Source of the DNA: Paracidovorax cattleyae
GTDB lineage: Bacteria > Pseudomonadota > Gammaproteobacteria > Burkholderiales > Burkholderiaceae_C
NCBI RefSeq assembly: GCF_900104515.1
Contig: NZ_FNJL01000037.1
Coordinates: forward strand, 1 to 45,974
Direction: 5' to 3'
Length of the DNA: 45,974 nucleotides
The notes below the pieces were generated by a model. That model did no database searches. It was not told where the DNA came from and was given only the letters and a program-made list of their open reading frames with translations. The position numbers and the translations under genes were made by a program. Below are positions 27,377-38,692 of the stretch, in pieces. Each line of letters begins with the position of its first letter. The stretch's first letter is position 1.

Positions 27377-28836
27377 ATCCATCCGAGCCCGACAACGACG
27401 GGGCTGCCGCTGCCCCGCAACCCGCAGCCGAAGACGCCTCTGCGGCCAGGAAGCCCGCCCGCCGCGCGCCGCGAAAGCGGTCCGCGGCCCCGGCTGCCGA
27501 GTCCGAGCCTGCCACGGCTCCCGATCCCGTGCCCGGTGTGGACGCCGGTGGCTCTGCCATCGCCCAGGCCGCTCCCGAACCCGCTCCGCCGGAATCCGAC
27601 CCGGACGCAGACGGCACCGGTGCATTCGAGGAGCGCTCGGCCGCACCTGCCTCCCGTTCGCCCCGGGAGCGCAGGGAGCAGGCACCGCGCGGGCCGCGCG
27701 GCCGCCCGAACCCGGCCGCGCCGGAGGGCTACCGGTTCGACGACGTAGTCTCGGGCCAGCTGGATGCCGATGAAGACCGCACCGATGTCGCGCCCGCCAA
27801 GCGCGTGCTGCCGCCACAGGTGGAAATGCCCAAGCTGCACAAGGTACTGGCCCAGGCCGGACTGGGCTCCCGGCTGGAGATGGAGCAGCTCATCCTCGAA
27901 GGCCGCATCTCCGTCAACAACGAGCCCGCCCACATCGGGCAGCGCGTCCAGTACGGGGACCAGGTCAAGGTCAATGGGCGGCCCATCCGCTACCGCATCG
28001 ATCCGCCTGCACCGCGGGTGATCGCCTATCACAAGCCCGTCGGCGAAGTCGTCACCCACGACGATCCCCAGAACCGGCCTACCGTGTTCCGCAAGCTCCC
28101 GCGGCTGGCCCATGGCAAATGGCAGTCCGTGGGCCGCCTGGACCTGAATACCGAAGGGCTGCTGCTCTTCACCAGCGCGGGCGAGCTGGCCAACAAGCTC
28201 ATGCACCCCCGCTTCGGCCTGGAGCGAGAGTACGCGGTGCGCGTGCTGGGCGCCCTGAGCAACGAGGAAAAGCAGCGCCTGCTCGACGGCGTCCAGCTCG
28301 AGGATGGCACGGCCGCCTTCGGCTCCATCGAGGACGGCGGCGGCGAAGGCTCCAATTGCTGGTACCGCGTCACCATCTCCGAAGGCCGCAACCGCGAAGT
28401 GCGGCGGATGCTCGAGTCGGTGGGGCACGCCGTCAGCCGGCTCATCCGCATCCGCTACGGCTCCATGATGCTGCCGCGCGGCCTCAAGCGCGGCGCGTGG
28501 CTGGAACTGGACGAGCGCGACATCCGCGCACTGATGCAGGCCGCCGGCGCCGACATGCCGCGCCCCGCCGGGCCGGGTGCCGCCACGGGTGACCGCAAGG
28601 GAGGCGGTCCGCGCAAGGGCGGTGGGCGCGGCCAGGGTGGCCCCGGTGGCCCGGCGCCCCGGGGTGACTATTTCAATCCACCCGCAGGCGGGCGGGGCAA
28701 GCGTGCCGAGCCGTCCTCCAGCCAGCCCGATCCGATGAAGACCTCGGTGGGCTACATCGGCAGCGACAGCCTCGCACGGCACCGGCAGGACCAGAAGCAG
28801 AAGCGCAAGGCCTTCCAGAAGCGCGGCGGGCGCTGA
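27373..28836 (+). CDS. rluB: 23S rRNA pseudouridine-2605 synthase RluB, with long low-complexity tails
   Basis: 487 residues, well over the roughly 290 of E. coli RluB. The ATG at 27373 overlaps the scpB stop. Residues 1-145 are Ala/Pro/Glu-rich and probably disordered. The S4 domain ([21 protein letters not shown]) follows at about 153-210. The RsuA-type catalytic domain has [14 protein letters not shown] with catalytic Asp257, and [26 protein letters not shown]. The C-terminal 90 residues are Gly/Lys/Arg-rich and basic, likely RNA-binding. RluB and RluE/RsuA-like enzymes share these motifs; the size and the scpB neighbour favour RluB. Confidence 0.92.
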   Translation: MNPSEPDNDGAAAAPQPAAEDASAARKPARRAPRKRSAAPAAESEPATAPDPVPGVDAGGSAIAQAAPEPAPPESDPDADGTGAFEERSAAPASRSPRERREQAPRGPRGRPNPAAPEGYRFDDVVSGQLDADEDRTDVAPAKRVLPPQVEMPKLHKVLAQAGLGSRLEMEQLILEGRISVNNEPAHIGQRVQYGDQVKVNGRPIRYRIDPPAPRVIAYHKPVGEVVTHDDPQNRPTVFRKLPRLAHGKWQSVGRLDLNTEGLLLFTSAGELANKLMHPRFGLEREYAVRVLGALSNEEKQRLLDGVQLEDGTAAFGSIEDGGGEGSNCWYRVTISEGRNREVRRMLESVGHAVSRLIRIRYGSMMLPRGLKRGAWLELDERDIRALMQAAGADMPRPAGPGAATGDRKGGGPRKGGGRGQGGPGGPAPRGDYFNPPAGGRGKRAEPSSSQPDPMKTSVGYIGSDSLARHRQDQKQKRKAFQKRGGR

Positions 28837-28850
28837 GTGCCCTGCCACAT

Positions 28851-28893
28851 TGTGGACAAGTCCTGCCGATTAGAATCGAGGGCTTTGTCCACA
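28851..28893 (+). promoter_or_regulatory. Inverted pair of DnaA-box-like sites around the ndk promoter
   Basis: TGTGGACAA (28851-28859) and TTGTCCACA (28885-28893) are exact inverted copies. TTGTCCACA differs from the DnaA box TTATCCACA at one position and is a usual form in GC-rich genomes. TAGAAT (28871-28876), a good -10, lies between them, and the left box covers the -35 position. Confidence 0.5.
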
Positions 28894-28928
28894 GGGCAAA
28901 AGTCTTTCTCACCATCCAAGGAACAACC

Positions 28929-29354
28929 ATGGCTATCGAACGCACCCTCTCCATCATCAAGCCCGACGCAGTCGCCAAGAACGTGATCGGCCAGATCTAC
29001 GCCCGCTTCGAAGCCGCCGGCCTGAAGATCGCCGCCGCACGCATGGCCCACCTGTCGCGCCAGGAAGCCGAGCAGTTCTACGCCGTCCACAAGGAGCGTC
29101 CCTTCTTCAAGGACCTCGTGGACTTCATGATCTCCGGCCCCGTGATGATCCAGGTGCTCGAAGGCGAGAACGCCATCCTGAAGAACCGTGAGCTGATGGG
29201 CGCCACGGATCCGAAGAAGGCCGCCCCCGGCACCATCCGCGCCGACTTCGCCGACAGCATCGACGCCAACGCCGTGCACGGTTCGGACGCTGCCGAAACC
29301 GCGCAGGTGGAAGTGTCCTTCTTCTTCCCCGGCCTGAACATCTACGCACGCTGA
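28929..29354 (+). CDS. ndk: Nucleoside diphosphate kinase
   Basis: 141 residues, the normal length. It transfers the gamma-phosphate from ATP to nucleoside diphosphates through a phosphohistidine. The active-site signature NAVHGSD places the catalytic His at 117. [21 protein letters not shown] is the standard N-terminus. AAGGA lies seven bases upstream. It has its own promoter region (28851-28893) and heads the long block that runs to purA. Confidence 0.98.
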   Translation: MAIERTLSIIKPDAVAKNVIGQIYARFEAAGLKIAAARMAHLSRQEAEQFYAVHKERPFFKDLVDFMISGPVMIQVLEGENAILKNRELMGATDPKKAAPGTIRADFADSIDANAVHGSDAAETAQVEVSFFFPGLNIYAR

Positions 29355-29369
29355 TCCTGCCGGCGGCCC

Positions 29370-29391
29370 GGCATGGCGCCTGCGCCATGCC
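29370..29391 (+). terminator. Strong hairpin between ndk and rlmN, no T tract
   Basis: GGCATGGCGC (29370-29379) pairs perfectly with GCGCCATGCC (29382-29391) around two bases (the real loop would open to four). No run of T follows, so it may only attenuate read-through into rlmN or protect the ndk message end. Confidence 0.4.
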
Positions 29392-29424
29392 CCGGGGCCT
29401 GCCAGCCGGAACGGCTTCCCGACG

Positions 29425-30546
29425 ATGACCAAGAACCTTCTCGACTTCGACCTGGACGGGCTCGCCGCTTTCTGCGAGCAGCTCGGGGAGAAGCGTTTCC
29501 GCGCGGTCCAGCTTTTCCGCTGGATCCACCAGCGCGGCGCCAGCGATTTCGCCCGGATGAGCGACCTGGCGAAATCGCTGCGCGAGAAGCTCGCGGGCTG
29601 CGCCCATGTCGCGGCCCTGCCGGTCATCAGCGAACACGTGTCCTCCGATGGCACCGTCAAGTGGCTCTTCGACGTCGGCGACGGCAATGCGGTCGAGTCC
29701 GTGTTCATCCCCGAGGACGACCGCGGCACGCTGTGCATTTCCTCGCAGGCCGGCTGCGCGGTGGGCTGCCGCTTCTGCTCCACGGGGCACCAGGGCTTCA
29801 GCCGCAACCTCACCAGCGGCGAGATCGTCGCCCAGCTGTGGTTCGCCGAGCATGCGCTGCGTGCGCGCCTGGGAACCCAGGAGCGCGTCATCTCCAACGT
29901 GGTCATGATGGGCATGGGCGAGCCCCTGCAGAACTACACCGCACTGGTGCCGGCGCTGCGCACCATGCTCGACGACCATGGCTATGGCCTGTCGCGGCGG
30001 CGCCTGACGGTGTCCACCTCCGGTGTCGTGCCCATGATGGACCGCCTGTCCCAGGACTGCGCAGTGGCGATGGCCGTGTCCCTGCACGCGCCGAACGACG
30101 CCCTGCGGGACCAGCTCGTTCCCCTGAACCGCAAATACCCCCTGCGCGAACTGCTCGACGCCTGCACGCGTTACCTGGAGCACGCGCCGCGGGATTTCAT
30201 CACCTTCGAATACTGCATGCTCGATGGCGTCAACGACCAGCCCGAGCATGCGCGCCAGCTCATCGACCTCGTGCGCCCCCGCGGCGGCGAGGGCGTGCGC
30301 TGCAAGTTCAACCTGATTCCCTTCAACCCGTTCCCCGCTTCCGGACTGCACCGTTCCAACCCTGGGCAGGTGGCGGCTTTCGCGAAGATGCTCAGCGATG
30401 CGGGTATCGTTACGACCGTGCGCAAGACCCGCGGCGATGACATCGACGCGGCCTGCGGGCAGCTCGCGGGCGATGTGAAGGACCGCACCCGGGCGGCCGA
30501 ACGCATGGCCAGGCAGCGCACGATCGTTCTCAAACCGGTGGCATGA
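29425..30546 (+). CDS. rlmN: Dual-specificity 23S rRNA/tRNA adenine-C2 methyltransferase RlmN
   Basis: 373 residues. A radical-SAM enzyme that methylates C2 of A2503 in 23S rRNA and A37 in some tRNAs. The cluster-binding Cys are at 111, 115 and 118 (CAVGCRFC). [12 protein letters not shown] and [12 protein letters not shown] bind AdoMet, and [15 protein letters not shown] supplies the C-terminal Cys used in catalysis. The length is usual. Its stop overlaps the first possible ATG of the next gene. Confidence 0.96.
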   Translation: MTKNLLDFDLDGLAAFCEQLGEKRFRAVQLFRWIHQRGASDFARMSDLAKSLREKLAGCAHVAALPVISEHVSSDGTVKWLFDVGDGNAVESVFIPEDDRGTLCISSQAGCAVGCRFCSTGHQGFSRNLTSGEIVAQLWFAEHALRARLGTQERVISNVVMMGMGEPLQNYTALVPALRTMLDDHGYGLSRRRLTVSTSGVVPMMDRLSQDCAVAMAVSLHAPNDALRDQLVPLNRKYPLRELLDACTRYLEHAPRDFITFEYCMLDGVNDQPEHARQLIDLVRPRGGEGVRCKFNLIPFNPFPASGLHRSNPGQVAAFAKMLSDAGIVTTVRKTRGDDIDAACGQLAGDVKDRTRAAERMARQRTIVLKPVA

Positions 30547-30572
30547 AGGCCGCCCCGTTCTGGAGGCTTGAG

Positions 30573-31415
30573 ATGGTGGAACCCCGATCGTTCCTGCGGC
30601 GTGCATCCCGCGGCGTTCTCGCGGCCGGCGGAGTCCTGTGCCTGGCGCTCGTCCTGGGCGGCTGCGCCGCCCGGCCGGATGCCGGTGCCAGCACGGCGGC
30701 CGCCCTGGCGCCCGAGGCCAACCCGTCGTCCGAGGCGGCGGAACTGCGCCGGCGCGCACGCATCCGGCTGGAGCTCGCCGCCAACTACCTGGAAATGGGC
30801 CAGACCCAGGTCGCGCTGGAAGAAGTCCAGCAGGCCATCTCCACCGATCCCTCGTTCGGGGACGGCTACAACCTGCGCGGCCTGGTATTCATGCGCCTGG
30901 GGGACTGGCCGGCCGCGGACGACAGCTTTCGCCGGGCGCTCGACATCAATCCGCAGGAGCCCTACCTGCTGCACAACTATGGCTGGCTGCGCTGCCAGCA
31001 AAAGAACTACGCAGAGGCCGGCCGTTTCTTCGAACGCGCGCTGGCCGTGCCGTCCTATACCGCCCGCGCGAAGACGCTCATGACGCATGGGCTCTGCCAG
31101 GAACGCGCCGGGGATGTGGCCGAGGCCGAGAAGACACTGGCCAGGGCCTACGAACTCGACGCCGGCAATCCGGTGGTGGGCTACAACCTGGCGTCGCTGG
31201 CGTTCCGTCGCGGTGACGCGAAGCGGGCCCAGTTCTACAGCCGGCGCCTGAACAACAGTGAACTGGCCAACGCGGAATCGCTCTGGCTGGGTATCAAGAT
31301 CGAGCGCGCCCTGGGCAATGGCCTGGAGATGCGCCAACTGGGTGAACAATTGCACAAGCGTTTCCCTGACTCCAAGGAAGTGCTGGCATTCGATCGGGGG
31401 GCATTCAATGAGTGA
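30573..31415 (+). CDS. pilF: PilF/PilW-like TPR lipoprotein, type IV pilus assembly
   Basis: 280 residues from ATG 30573, chosen because TGGAGG lies six bases upstream; an ATG at 30543 overlapping the rlmN stop would add ten residues. A basic N-region and hydrophobic core end in LGGC (Cys31), a lipoprotein signal. The rest is TPR repeats: NYLEMGQTQVALEEVQQAI, GDGYNLRGLVFMRLGDWPAA, EPYLLHNYGWLRCQQKNYAEA and more. PilF/PilW helps the PilQ secretin assemble in the outer membrane. The rlmN-pilF-rodZ-ispG-hisS order supports the call. Confidence 0.88.
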   Translation: MVEPRSFLRRASRGVLAAGGVLCLALVLGGCAARPDAGASTAAALAPEANPSSEAAELRRRARIRLELAANYLEMGQTQVALEEVQQAISTDPSFGDGYNLRGLVFMRLGDWPAADDSFRRALDINPQEPYLLHNYGWLRCQQKNYAEAGRFFERALAVPSYTARAKTLMTHGLCQERAGDVAEAEKTLARAYELDAGNPVVGYNLASLAFRRGDAKRAQFYSRRLNNSELANAESLWLGIKIERALGNGLEMRQLGEQLHKRFPDSKEVLAFDRGAFNE

Positions 31416-32364
31416 GCCGGTGGCGCAGGACGCACAGATTTCCAGCGCGGAAGTGGAGCGGGCCTTGGCGGACGCCGCCACGGCGGGGGCGATGCTGAGG
31501 CAGGCACGCGAGCAGGCGGGCATGCATGTGGCCGCGCTGGCCGTGTCGCTCAAGGTGCCGGTGCACAAGCTCGAGGCCCTGGAGGCCGGCAACCTTGGCG
31601 TGTTCCCGGACGCCGTCTTCGTGCGTGCGCTGGTGTCCAGCATCTGCCGGACCTTCAAGATCGATGCGACGCCCGTGCTGGCGCTGCTGCCGCAGAACCA
31701 GGCACCCCGGCTTTCGTCCCACGAGGGCATCAACGCATCGTTCAAGCCGGGGTCCGCCAAGCTGGCCTCCTCGTCCGCCGCGCCCGGTTCGCGCAAGGTT
31801 GCCTTCGCCGTCGCGTTCCTGCTGGTGGCTGCCGTGGCCCTGGTCTTCGTTCCCCGGGAATGGTTCGACCGGCTGCAGGGTGGAGCGTCGGCCATGAGCG
31901 GCGAGTCATCCGCGGATGCGCAGGACACCGCGCAGGCCGGCGGCGCGCCTGCAGCACCGGCCGGGAGCGTGTCCGAGCCGGTGCTGCTGCGCCAGGAAAC
32001 CCTGGTGGGCGGCGCACCGCTCCCGCCCGCCGCCGTTGCGTCGTCGGTCGTGGCTGCGTCCAGCGCACCTGCCGCGGCGCCGCTCATCGCTGCCGCCCCT
32101 TCGGCACCCGCCAGCGCCGAGGCAGCGCAGAGCGCGCTCGTCATCCGTGCGCGTGGAGACTCCTGGGTCCAGGTGCGCGCGGCGACGGGCGGCACCGTCC
32201 TCCAGAAGCTGGTGCGCGCCGGAGAAACCGTGGCGGTTCCCGGCTCGCCCCCATGGTCGGTCGTGGTCGGCAAGGCCGACGCCACCGAGGTCCTCGTGCG
32301 TGGCCAGCCCATGGACCTGGCGCGTGTCGCGCGCGAGAACGTTGCCCGGTTCGAGGTGAAATAA
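31408..32364 (+). CDS. rodZ: Cytoskeletal cell-shape protein RodZ
   Basis: 318 residues; the ATG at 31408 overlaps the pilF stop by eight bases. The cytoplasmic helix-turn-helix domain at about 25-95 (MLRQAREQAGMHVAALAVSL, LEALEAGNLGVFPDAVFVR) binds MreB. A single membrane helix lies at about 130-150. The periplasmic part has an Ala-rich linker and a terminal beta domain (SWVQVRAATGGTVLQKLVRAGE). It links MreB to the wall-elongation machinery. Confidence 0.92.
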   Translation: MSEPVAQDAQISSAEVERALADAATAGAMLRQAREQAGMHVAALAVSLKVPVHKLEALEAGNLGVFPDAVFVRALVSSICRTFKIDATPVLALLPQNQAPRLSSHEGINASFKPGSAKLASSSAAPGSRKVAFAVAFLLVAAVALVFVPREWFDRLQGGASAMSGESSADAQDTAQAGGAPAAPAGSVSEPVLLRQETLVGGAPLPPAAVASSVVAASSAPAAAPLIAAAPSAPASAEAAQSALVIRARGDSWVQVRAATGGTVLQKLVRAGETVAVPGSPPWSVVVGKADATEVLVRGQPMDLARVARENVARFEVK

Positions 32365-33645
<1,281 letters not shown>

Positions 33646-33727
33646 TCCGTTCAGGGCAGCAGCGCCACATCCTCCCGTGGATGCAGGCCATGCCCGCACC
33701 GGGGCCAACGCTCCCATTTTCCGACGT

Positions 33728-35068
33728 ATGTCCGCAAGCAACTCCTCCAACCCGTCCCAGGCCTCCCGGCCCGCCAAGCTCGCCGCCGTCAAAGGCATGA
33801 ACGACATCCTGCCGCCCGAGTCGTCCCGCTGGGAATGGCTGGAGGGCAAGGTGCGGGGCCTCATGGGGCAGTTCGCCTACCGGAACGTCCGTACGCCCAT
33901 CCTGGAGCACACCGCACTGTTCGTCCGCGGCATCGGCGAGGTCACCGACATCGTCGAGAAGGAGATGTACTCCTTCCACGACCGTTCCGACAAGTACGGC
34001 GACAACGACCACCTCAGCCTGCGGCCCGAGAACACCGCCGGCGTCGTGCGCGCGGCCATCGAGCACAACATGCTCTACGACGGGCCTAAGCGCCTCTGGT
34101 ACACCGGTCCCATGTTCCGCCGCGAGAAGCCGCAGCGCGGTCGCTTCCGCCAGTTCCACCAGATCGGCGCCGAAGCGCTGGGCTTCGCCGGTCCCGACGT
34201 CGATGCGGAATTGATCCTTCTGGCGGACGCGCTCTGGAAGTCCATCGGACTCACCGACGTGCGGCTCGAGCTCAACAGCCTCGGCCAGCCCGCGGAGCGC
34301 GCACGCCACCGCGAGCAGCTCATCGCCCACTTCGAGCGGCACGCGAACCTGCTCGACGAGGACGGCAAGCGCCGCCTGCATGCCAATCCGCTGCGCATCC
34401 TGGACACCAAGAATCCCGCGATGAAGCCCGTGGTGGAGTCGGCCCCCCGGCTCATGGATTTCCTCGGCGAGGAGTCGCTCGCCCACTTCGATGGCCTGCG
34501 CGCCATCCTGGACGCCAACGGCATCGCCTACACCATCAATCCGCGCCTGGTGCGCGGCCTGGACTACTACAACCTCACGGTGTTCGAGTTCATCACCGAC
34601 CGCCTCGGCTCCCAGGGCACGGTCTGTGCCGGCGGGCGCTACGACGATCTCATCGTCCAGGTGGGCGGCAAGCCGGCCCCCGCCGTCGGCTGGGCCATCG
34701 GCGTCGAGCGCGTGCTGGAACTGCTCCGGGAGCAGGGGGCAGCCATTCCCGAGGCCCGGCCCGATGTCTATGCCGTCGTGCCCGATGCAGCCGCCGCGCC
34801 GGTCGTGCTCCGCACCCTGCGGCAGTTGCGCGAGGCGGGGGTCAGCGTGCAGATGCATGCCGCCGGCGCCGAAGGGCAGGGCAGCTTCAAGTCGCAGTTC
34901 AAGCGCGCGGATGCGAGCGGTGCGGCATTCGCCCTGGTGTTCGGTGCGGACGAGCTCGCCCGGGGCGCCGTCACCGTCAAGCCGCTGCGGGAGCAGGGCG
35001 CAGAGCAGGTCGAGCGGCGTCTCGACGACATCCCCGCCTGGGCCGCCATCCTACAATCCTCCCGCTAA
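33728..35068 (+). CDS. hisS: Histidyl-tRNA synthetase
   Basis: 446 residues from ATG 33728. A class II synthetase that charges tRNA-His. [18 protein letters not shown] opens the catalytic domain. Motif 2 is [17 protein letters not shown]. The histidine-binding blocks are [12 protein letters not shown] and CAGGRYDDL, and motif 3 includes [15 protein letters not shown]. The C-terminal anticodon-binding domain starts at about 345 (PDVYAVVPD). No strong ribosome binding site is seen. The paralogue hisZ lies 7.3 kb downstream. Confidence 0.97.
   Translation: MSASNSSNPSQASRPAKLAAVKGMNDILPPESSRWEWLEGKVRGLMGQFAYRNVRTPILEHTALFVRGIGEVTDIVEKEMYSFHDRSDKYGDNDHLSLRPENTAGVVRAAIEHNMLYDGPKRLWYTGPMFRREKPQRGRFRQFHQIGAEALGFAGPDVDAELILLADALWKSIGLTDVRLELNSLGQPAERARHREQLIAHFERHANLLDEDGKRRLHANPLRILDTKNPAMKPVVESAPRLMDFLGEESLAHFDGLRAILDANGIAYTINPRLVRGLDYYNLTVFEFITDRLGSQGTVCAGGRYDDLIVQVGGKPAPAVGWAIGVERVLELLREQGAAIPEARPDVYAVVPDAAAAPVVLRTLRQLREAGVSVQMHAAGAEGQGSFKSQFKRADASGAAFALVFGADELARGAVTVKPLREQGAEQVERRLDDIPAWAAILQSSR
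35052..35057 (+). promoter_or_regulatory. Probable -10 element at the end of hisS
   Basis: TACAAT lies in the last codons of hisS, 33 bases before the yfgM-like start. It suggests an internal promoter for yfgM-bamB-der. Confidence 0.35.
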
Positions 35069-35089
35069 TCCTGTCGCGAACCCTTATTC

Positions 35090-35755
35090 ATGGCAAAACA
35101 CCTCGACCTCGAAGAACAAGAACAGATCGACCAGCTCAAGCATTTCTGGAATGCCTGGGGCACGCTCATCAGCGGCGTGCTGGTCGTGATCTTTGGCGGC
35201 GTGGCCGCCTGGAACGGCTACCAGTACTGGCAGAACCGGCAGGCAGGACAGGCCGCCGCGCTGTCGGATGCCGTACAGGCCGCAGTGCAGGGCGGCGACG
35301 CAGCCCGCGCCACGCAGGCCTTCGACGACCTCAAGTCCCGCTACGGCGGTACCGTGCAGGCCGCGCAGGCGGGGCTGCTGGCCACGAAGGCCATGGTGGA
35401 CAGCGGCAACCCCGAAGGGGCAAAACCCATCCTTCAATGGCTGGCCGACAACGCGTCCGACGACGGCTACAAGGCCATCGCCTCGCTGCGGCTGGCGGGC
35501 CTGCTCATCGACCAGAAGGCCTATGACCAGGCTCTGGCACGCCTTTCCGGCAAGTTTCCCCCGCAATTCGATCCGATGGTCGCTGACCGCAGGGGCGACG
35601 TGCTGGCGCTGCAGGGCAAGAAGGCCGAGGCGATCGCCGAGTACCAGAAGGCATACAAGGGCCTCGAGGACGGAACCGAATACCGCCGCGTCGTCGAGGT
35701 GAAGCTGGGCAGCCTGGGCGTCCAGGCGCGTGCAGACGGAGAGGCCGCAAAGTGA
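35090..35755 (+). CDS. yfgM: YfgM-like membrane-anchored TPR protein
   Basis: 221 residues. The N-terminus HLDLEEQEQIDQLKHFWNAWG is the family signature, followed by one membrane helix at about 23-42 and a periplasmic TPR-like region rich in Ala. In E. coli YfgM is an ancillary subunit of the Sec translocon that works with periplasmic chaperones. Its position between hisS and bamB is conserved. The stop overlaps the bamB GTG by four bases. Confidence 0.9.
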   Translation: MAKHLDLEEQEQIDQLKHFWNAWGTLISGVLVVIFGGVAAWNGYQYWQNRQAGQAAALSDAVQAAVQGGDAARATQAFDDLKSRYGGTVQAAQAGLLATKAMVDSGNPEGAKPILQWLADNASDDGYKAIASLRLAGLLIDQKAYDQALARLSGKFPPQFDPMVADRRGDVLALQGKKAEAIAEYQKAYKGLEDGTEYRRVVEVKLGSLGVQARADGEAAK

Positions 35756-36909
35756 CACAGCAGCACAACTTCGAGCGCGGCGCCCGCCGTGCGGGCCTGG
35801 CCCTTTTCGTGGCCGCCGCCACCCTGGCTTCCGGCTGCTCCCTGTGGGGTGGATCTTCCAAGCCCAAGCCCGCCGAACTGGGCCCCGTAGTCCCCGTGAT
35901 CGGCGTCCGGCAGGCCTGGACGTCCAAAATCGGAGAGATCGGCCGCCTGCCCCTGTCCGTCCACGTGAACGGCACCCAGGTCACCGTGGCATCCGCCGAA
36001 GGCACTGTCGCCGCCATCGATGCCCGCACCGGTGGGGACGTCTGGCGCGCCACGATCGGCGAACCGTTGTCCGCGGGCGTGGGCAGCGACGGCAAGTGGA
36101 CCGCGGTCGTCACGGGTTCCAACCAGCTGGTCGTCCTGGCCGGCGGCCGCGAGCTGTGGCGCAAGCCGCTCGCGGCGCAGGTCTACACGGCGCCGCTGGT
36201 GGCCGGCAACCGCGTCTTCGTCCTGGCTGCGGACCGCTCTCTGTCCGCCTACGATGCGGCGGGCGGAGCCAGGCTATGGAACCAGCAGCGTCCTGGCGAA
36301 CCACTGGTGCTGCGCCAGGATGGCCTGATCACTGCCGTCGGCGACACCCTGGTCGCCGGGCTGTCGGGCCGGATGGTGGGCTTCAACCCCGACAACGGCA
36401 CGGTGCGCTGGGAAGCGCCGCTGGCCAGCCCGCGCGGCACCAACGACGTCGAACGCCTGGTGGAATTGCTCGGCCGCGTGAGCCGCGAAGGCGACAGCGT
36501 CTGCGCCCGGGCCTACCAGGCCACGGTGGGCTGCGTGGACACCTCCCGCGGCACGGTGGCATGGACCCATCCCGCCAGCGGCTCGGAAGGCATCCATGGC
36601 GACGCGACCATGCTGTTCGGTACCGAGAGCAATGGCACCGTCGTGGCCTGGAAGCGTGCCGACGGCGCCCAGGCCTGGTCGCTGGACAAGCTGCGCTACC
36701 GCAAGCTGAGCGCGCCCCTGCTGCTGGGGCGCTCGGTGGTGGTGGGCGACGATTCCGGCCTCGTGCACCTGTTGTCCCGCGAGGACGGCTCCTTCCTGAA
36801 CCGTCTCACGACCGACGGCTCGGGCGTGGCCGCTCCCCCGGTGGCTGCCGGCGACACGCTGGTCGTCGTCACGCGCAACGGCGGCATCTACGGGTTCCGT
36901 CCCGAATGA
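35752..36909 (+). CDS. bamB: Outer membrane assembly factor BamB
   Basis: 385 residues from GTG 35752, overlapping the previous stop (GTGA). The lipobox LASGC gives lipid-modified Cys29. The mature part is an eight-bladed PQQ-type propeller: repeats such as [38 protein letters not shown] and [16 protein letters not shown] recur at regular spacing. BamB binds BamA and helps insert beta-barrel proteins. Not an enzyme despite similarity to PQQ dehydrogenases. Confidence 0.94.
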   Translation: MTQQHNFERGARRAGLALFVAAATLASGCSLWGGSSKPKPAELGPVVPVIGVRQAWTSKIGEIGRLPLSVHVNGTQVTVASAEGTVAAIDARTGGDVWRATIGEPLSAGVGSDGKWTAVVTGSNQLVVLAGGRELWRKPLAAQVYTAPLVAGNRVFVLAADRSLSAYDAAGGARLWNQQRPGEPLVLRQDGLITAVGDTLVAGLSGRMVGFNPDNGTVRWEAPLASPRGTNDVERLVELLGRVSREGDSVCARAYQATVGCVDTSRGTVAWTHPASGSEGIHGDATMLFGTESNGTVVAWKRADGAQAWSLDKLRYRKLSAPLLLGRSVVVGDDSGLVHLLSREDGSFLNRLTTDGSGVAAPPVAAGDTLVVVTRNGGIYGFRPE

Positions 36910-36940
36910 CCGGCTCCACGCCAACGAGGAAAGTGTCCGG

Positions 36941-38284
36941 ATGAAGCCAGTCATCGCCCTGGTGGGCCGCCCCAACGTGGGCAAGTCCACCCTGTTCAAC
37001 CGGCTCACGAAGTCGCGCGACGCCATCGTTGCCGATTTCGCGGGCCTCACGCGTGATCGGCACTACGGCAACGGCAAGCTGGGCAAGCACGAGTACATCG
37101 TCATCGATACCGGGGGCTTCGAGCCCGATGCCTCGGCAGGCATTTACCGCGAGATGGCCAAGCAGACGCAGCAGGCCGTCGCGGAAGCGGACGTGGTCAT
37201 CTTCGTCGTGGACGCGCGCGCGGGCCTCTCGGCGCAGGACCACGACATCGCCAACTACCTGCGTCGCCTCGGCAAGCCCTGCCTGCTGGTGGGCAACAAG
37301 GCCGAAGGCATGCGCGAGGGTGCGCAACTGGCCGAGTTCTACGAACTGGGCCTGGGCGAGGTCCTCCCCGTCTCCGCGGCCCACGGCCAGGGTGTCCGCA
37401 GCCTGCTCGAAACGGCCCTTGAAACGCTGCAGCTTCCCGAGCCCGAGGACGAAGAGGACGACGGCGAGGACAAGCCCATCCGGCTGGCCGTGGCCGGCCG
37501 GCCGAACGTGGGCAAGTCCACGCTCATCAATACCTGGCTCGGCGAGGAGCGCCTCGTCGCCTTCGACATGCCGGGCACGACGCGGGATGCGATCTCCGTA
37601 CCCTTCGAGCGCAACGGCCAGAAGTTCGAGCTCATCGACACCGCAGGCCTGCGGCGCAAGGGCAGGGTGTTCGAGGCCATCGAGAAATTCTCGGTGGTCA
37701 AGACCCTGCAGGCCATCGAGTCCGCCAACGTCGTGCTGCTGCTGCTGGACGCCACACAGGGCGTGACGGACCAGGACGCGCACATCGCCGGCTACATCCT
37801 CGAGAGTGGGCGGGCGGTGGTCCTCGCGGTGAACAAATGGGATGCCGTGGACGATTACGGCCGCCAGATGCTCGAGCGCTCCATCGAGACCCGCCTGTCG
37901 TTTCTGAAGTTCGCCTCGCTGCACTTCATTTCCGCCAAGAAGCGCCAGGGGCTCGGCCCCCTGTGGACTTCGATCGCCCAGGCGCACAAGGCCGCCACCT
38001 GCAAGATGCCCACGCCGGTGCTCACCCGCCTCCTGCTGGAGGCCGTGCAGTTCCAGGCGCCCAAGCGTTCGGGCATGTTCCGCCCCAAGATGCGCTATGC
38101 CCACCAGGGCGGCATGAACCCGCCGGTGATCGTCGTCCACGGCAACTCGCTGGAACATGTCACCGATGCGTACAAGCGCTTCCTGGAGGGCCGTTTCCGC
38201 AAGGAGTTCGACCTCGTGGGCACGCCTCTGCGCATCGAAATGAAGACATCCCGCAATCCCTTCGCCGAAGACTCCGACGCGTAG
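36941..38284 (+). CDS. der: Ribosome biogenesis GTPase Der (EngA)
   Basis: 447 residues with two tandem GTPase domains and a KH-like C-terminus, required for 50S assembly. The P-loops are GRPNVGKS at 9-16 and again at about 186; G3 motifs are DTGGF and DTAGL; G4 motifs are NKAE and NKWD. An acidic linker ([12 protein letters not shown]) separates the domains. The C-terminal domain includes [24 protein letters not shown] lies about 10 bases before the start. Confidence 0.98.
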   Translation: MKPVIALVGRPNVGKSTLFNRLTKSRDAIVADFAGLTRDRHYGNGKLGKHEYIVIDTGGFEPDASAGIYREMAKQTQQAVAEADVVIFVVDARAGLSAQDHDIANYLRRLGKPCLLVGNKAEGMREGAQLAEFYELGLGEVLPVSAAHGQGVRSLLETALETLQLPEPEDEEDDGEDKPIRLAVAGRPNVGKSTLINTWLGEERLVAFDMPGTTRDAISVPFERNGQKFELIDTAGLRRKGRVFEAIEKFSVVKTLQAIESANVVLLLLDATQGVTDQDAHIAGYILESGRAVVLAVNKWDAVDDYGRQMLERSIETRLSFLKFASLHFISAKKRQGLGPLWTSIAQAHKAATCKMPTPVLTRLLLEAVQFQAPKRSGMFRPKMRYAHQGGMNPPVIVVHGNSLEHVTDAYKRFLEGRFRKEFDLVGTPLRIEMKTSRNPFAEDSDA

Positions 38285-38379
38285 GTGCACATCCCGTCAA
38301 TGTCCCGTTTCGTCCTGGGCGACGGAAGGCTGTGGTAAGGTGCAGCTTTACAACAATATTCCTGAACACGGAGAATATC

Positions 38380-38631
38380 GTGAGCAACAAAGGTCAACTT
38401 CTTCAAGATCCCTTCCTGAACGCACTGCGCCGCGAGCACGTGCCTGTTTCCATCTACCTGGTCAACGGTATCAAGCTGCAGGGGCAGATCGAATCCTTCG
38501 ACCAGTATGTCGTGCTGCTGCGCAACACGGTCACCCAGATGGTCTACAAGCACGCTATCTCCACCATCGTTCCGGGCCGTGCCGTCAATTTTTCGACGGC
38601 CGAACCCGCGGACGCCGAATCCGGCAATTGA
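38380..38631 (+). CDS. hfq: RNA chaperone Hfq
   Basis: 83 residues from GTG 38380 with GGAGA upstream. The Sm1 motif ([25 protein letters not shown]) and Sm2 motif ([10 protein letters not shown]) are intact, including the YKHA residues of the proximal RNA face. The C-terminal tail is short (about 13 residues), as in betaproteobacteria. Hfq pairs small RNAs with messages. It sits between der and hflX. Confidence 0.98.
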   Translation: MSNKGQLLQDPFLNALRREHVPVSIYLVNGIKLQGQIESFDQYVVLLRNTVTQMVYKHAISTIVPGRAVNFSTAEPADAESGN

Positions 38632-38656
38632 CACTCCTGCGCCCGTGTAGGTACAC

Positions 38657-38684
38657 CCTGGACAGGGCGCATGCCCCGTCCAGG
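38657..38684 (+). promoter_or_regulatory. Hairpin covering the hflX ribosome binding region
   Basis: CCTGGAC plus GGGC (38657-38663, 38665-38668) pairs with GCCC plus GTCCAGG (38673-38676, 38678-38684), with one A-C mismatch and loop GCAT. The stem ends eight bases before the TTG of hflX; its 3' arm contains CAGG, the only Shine-Dalgarno-like bases there. Too few T follow for a terminator. Confidence 0.5.
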
Positions 38685-38692
38685 CTGCTGTC

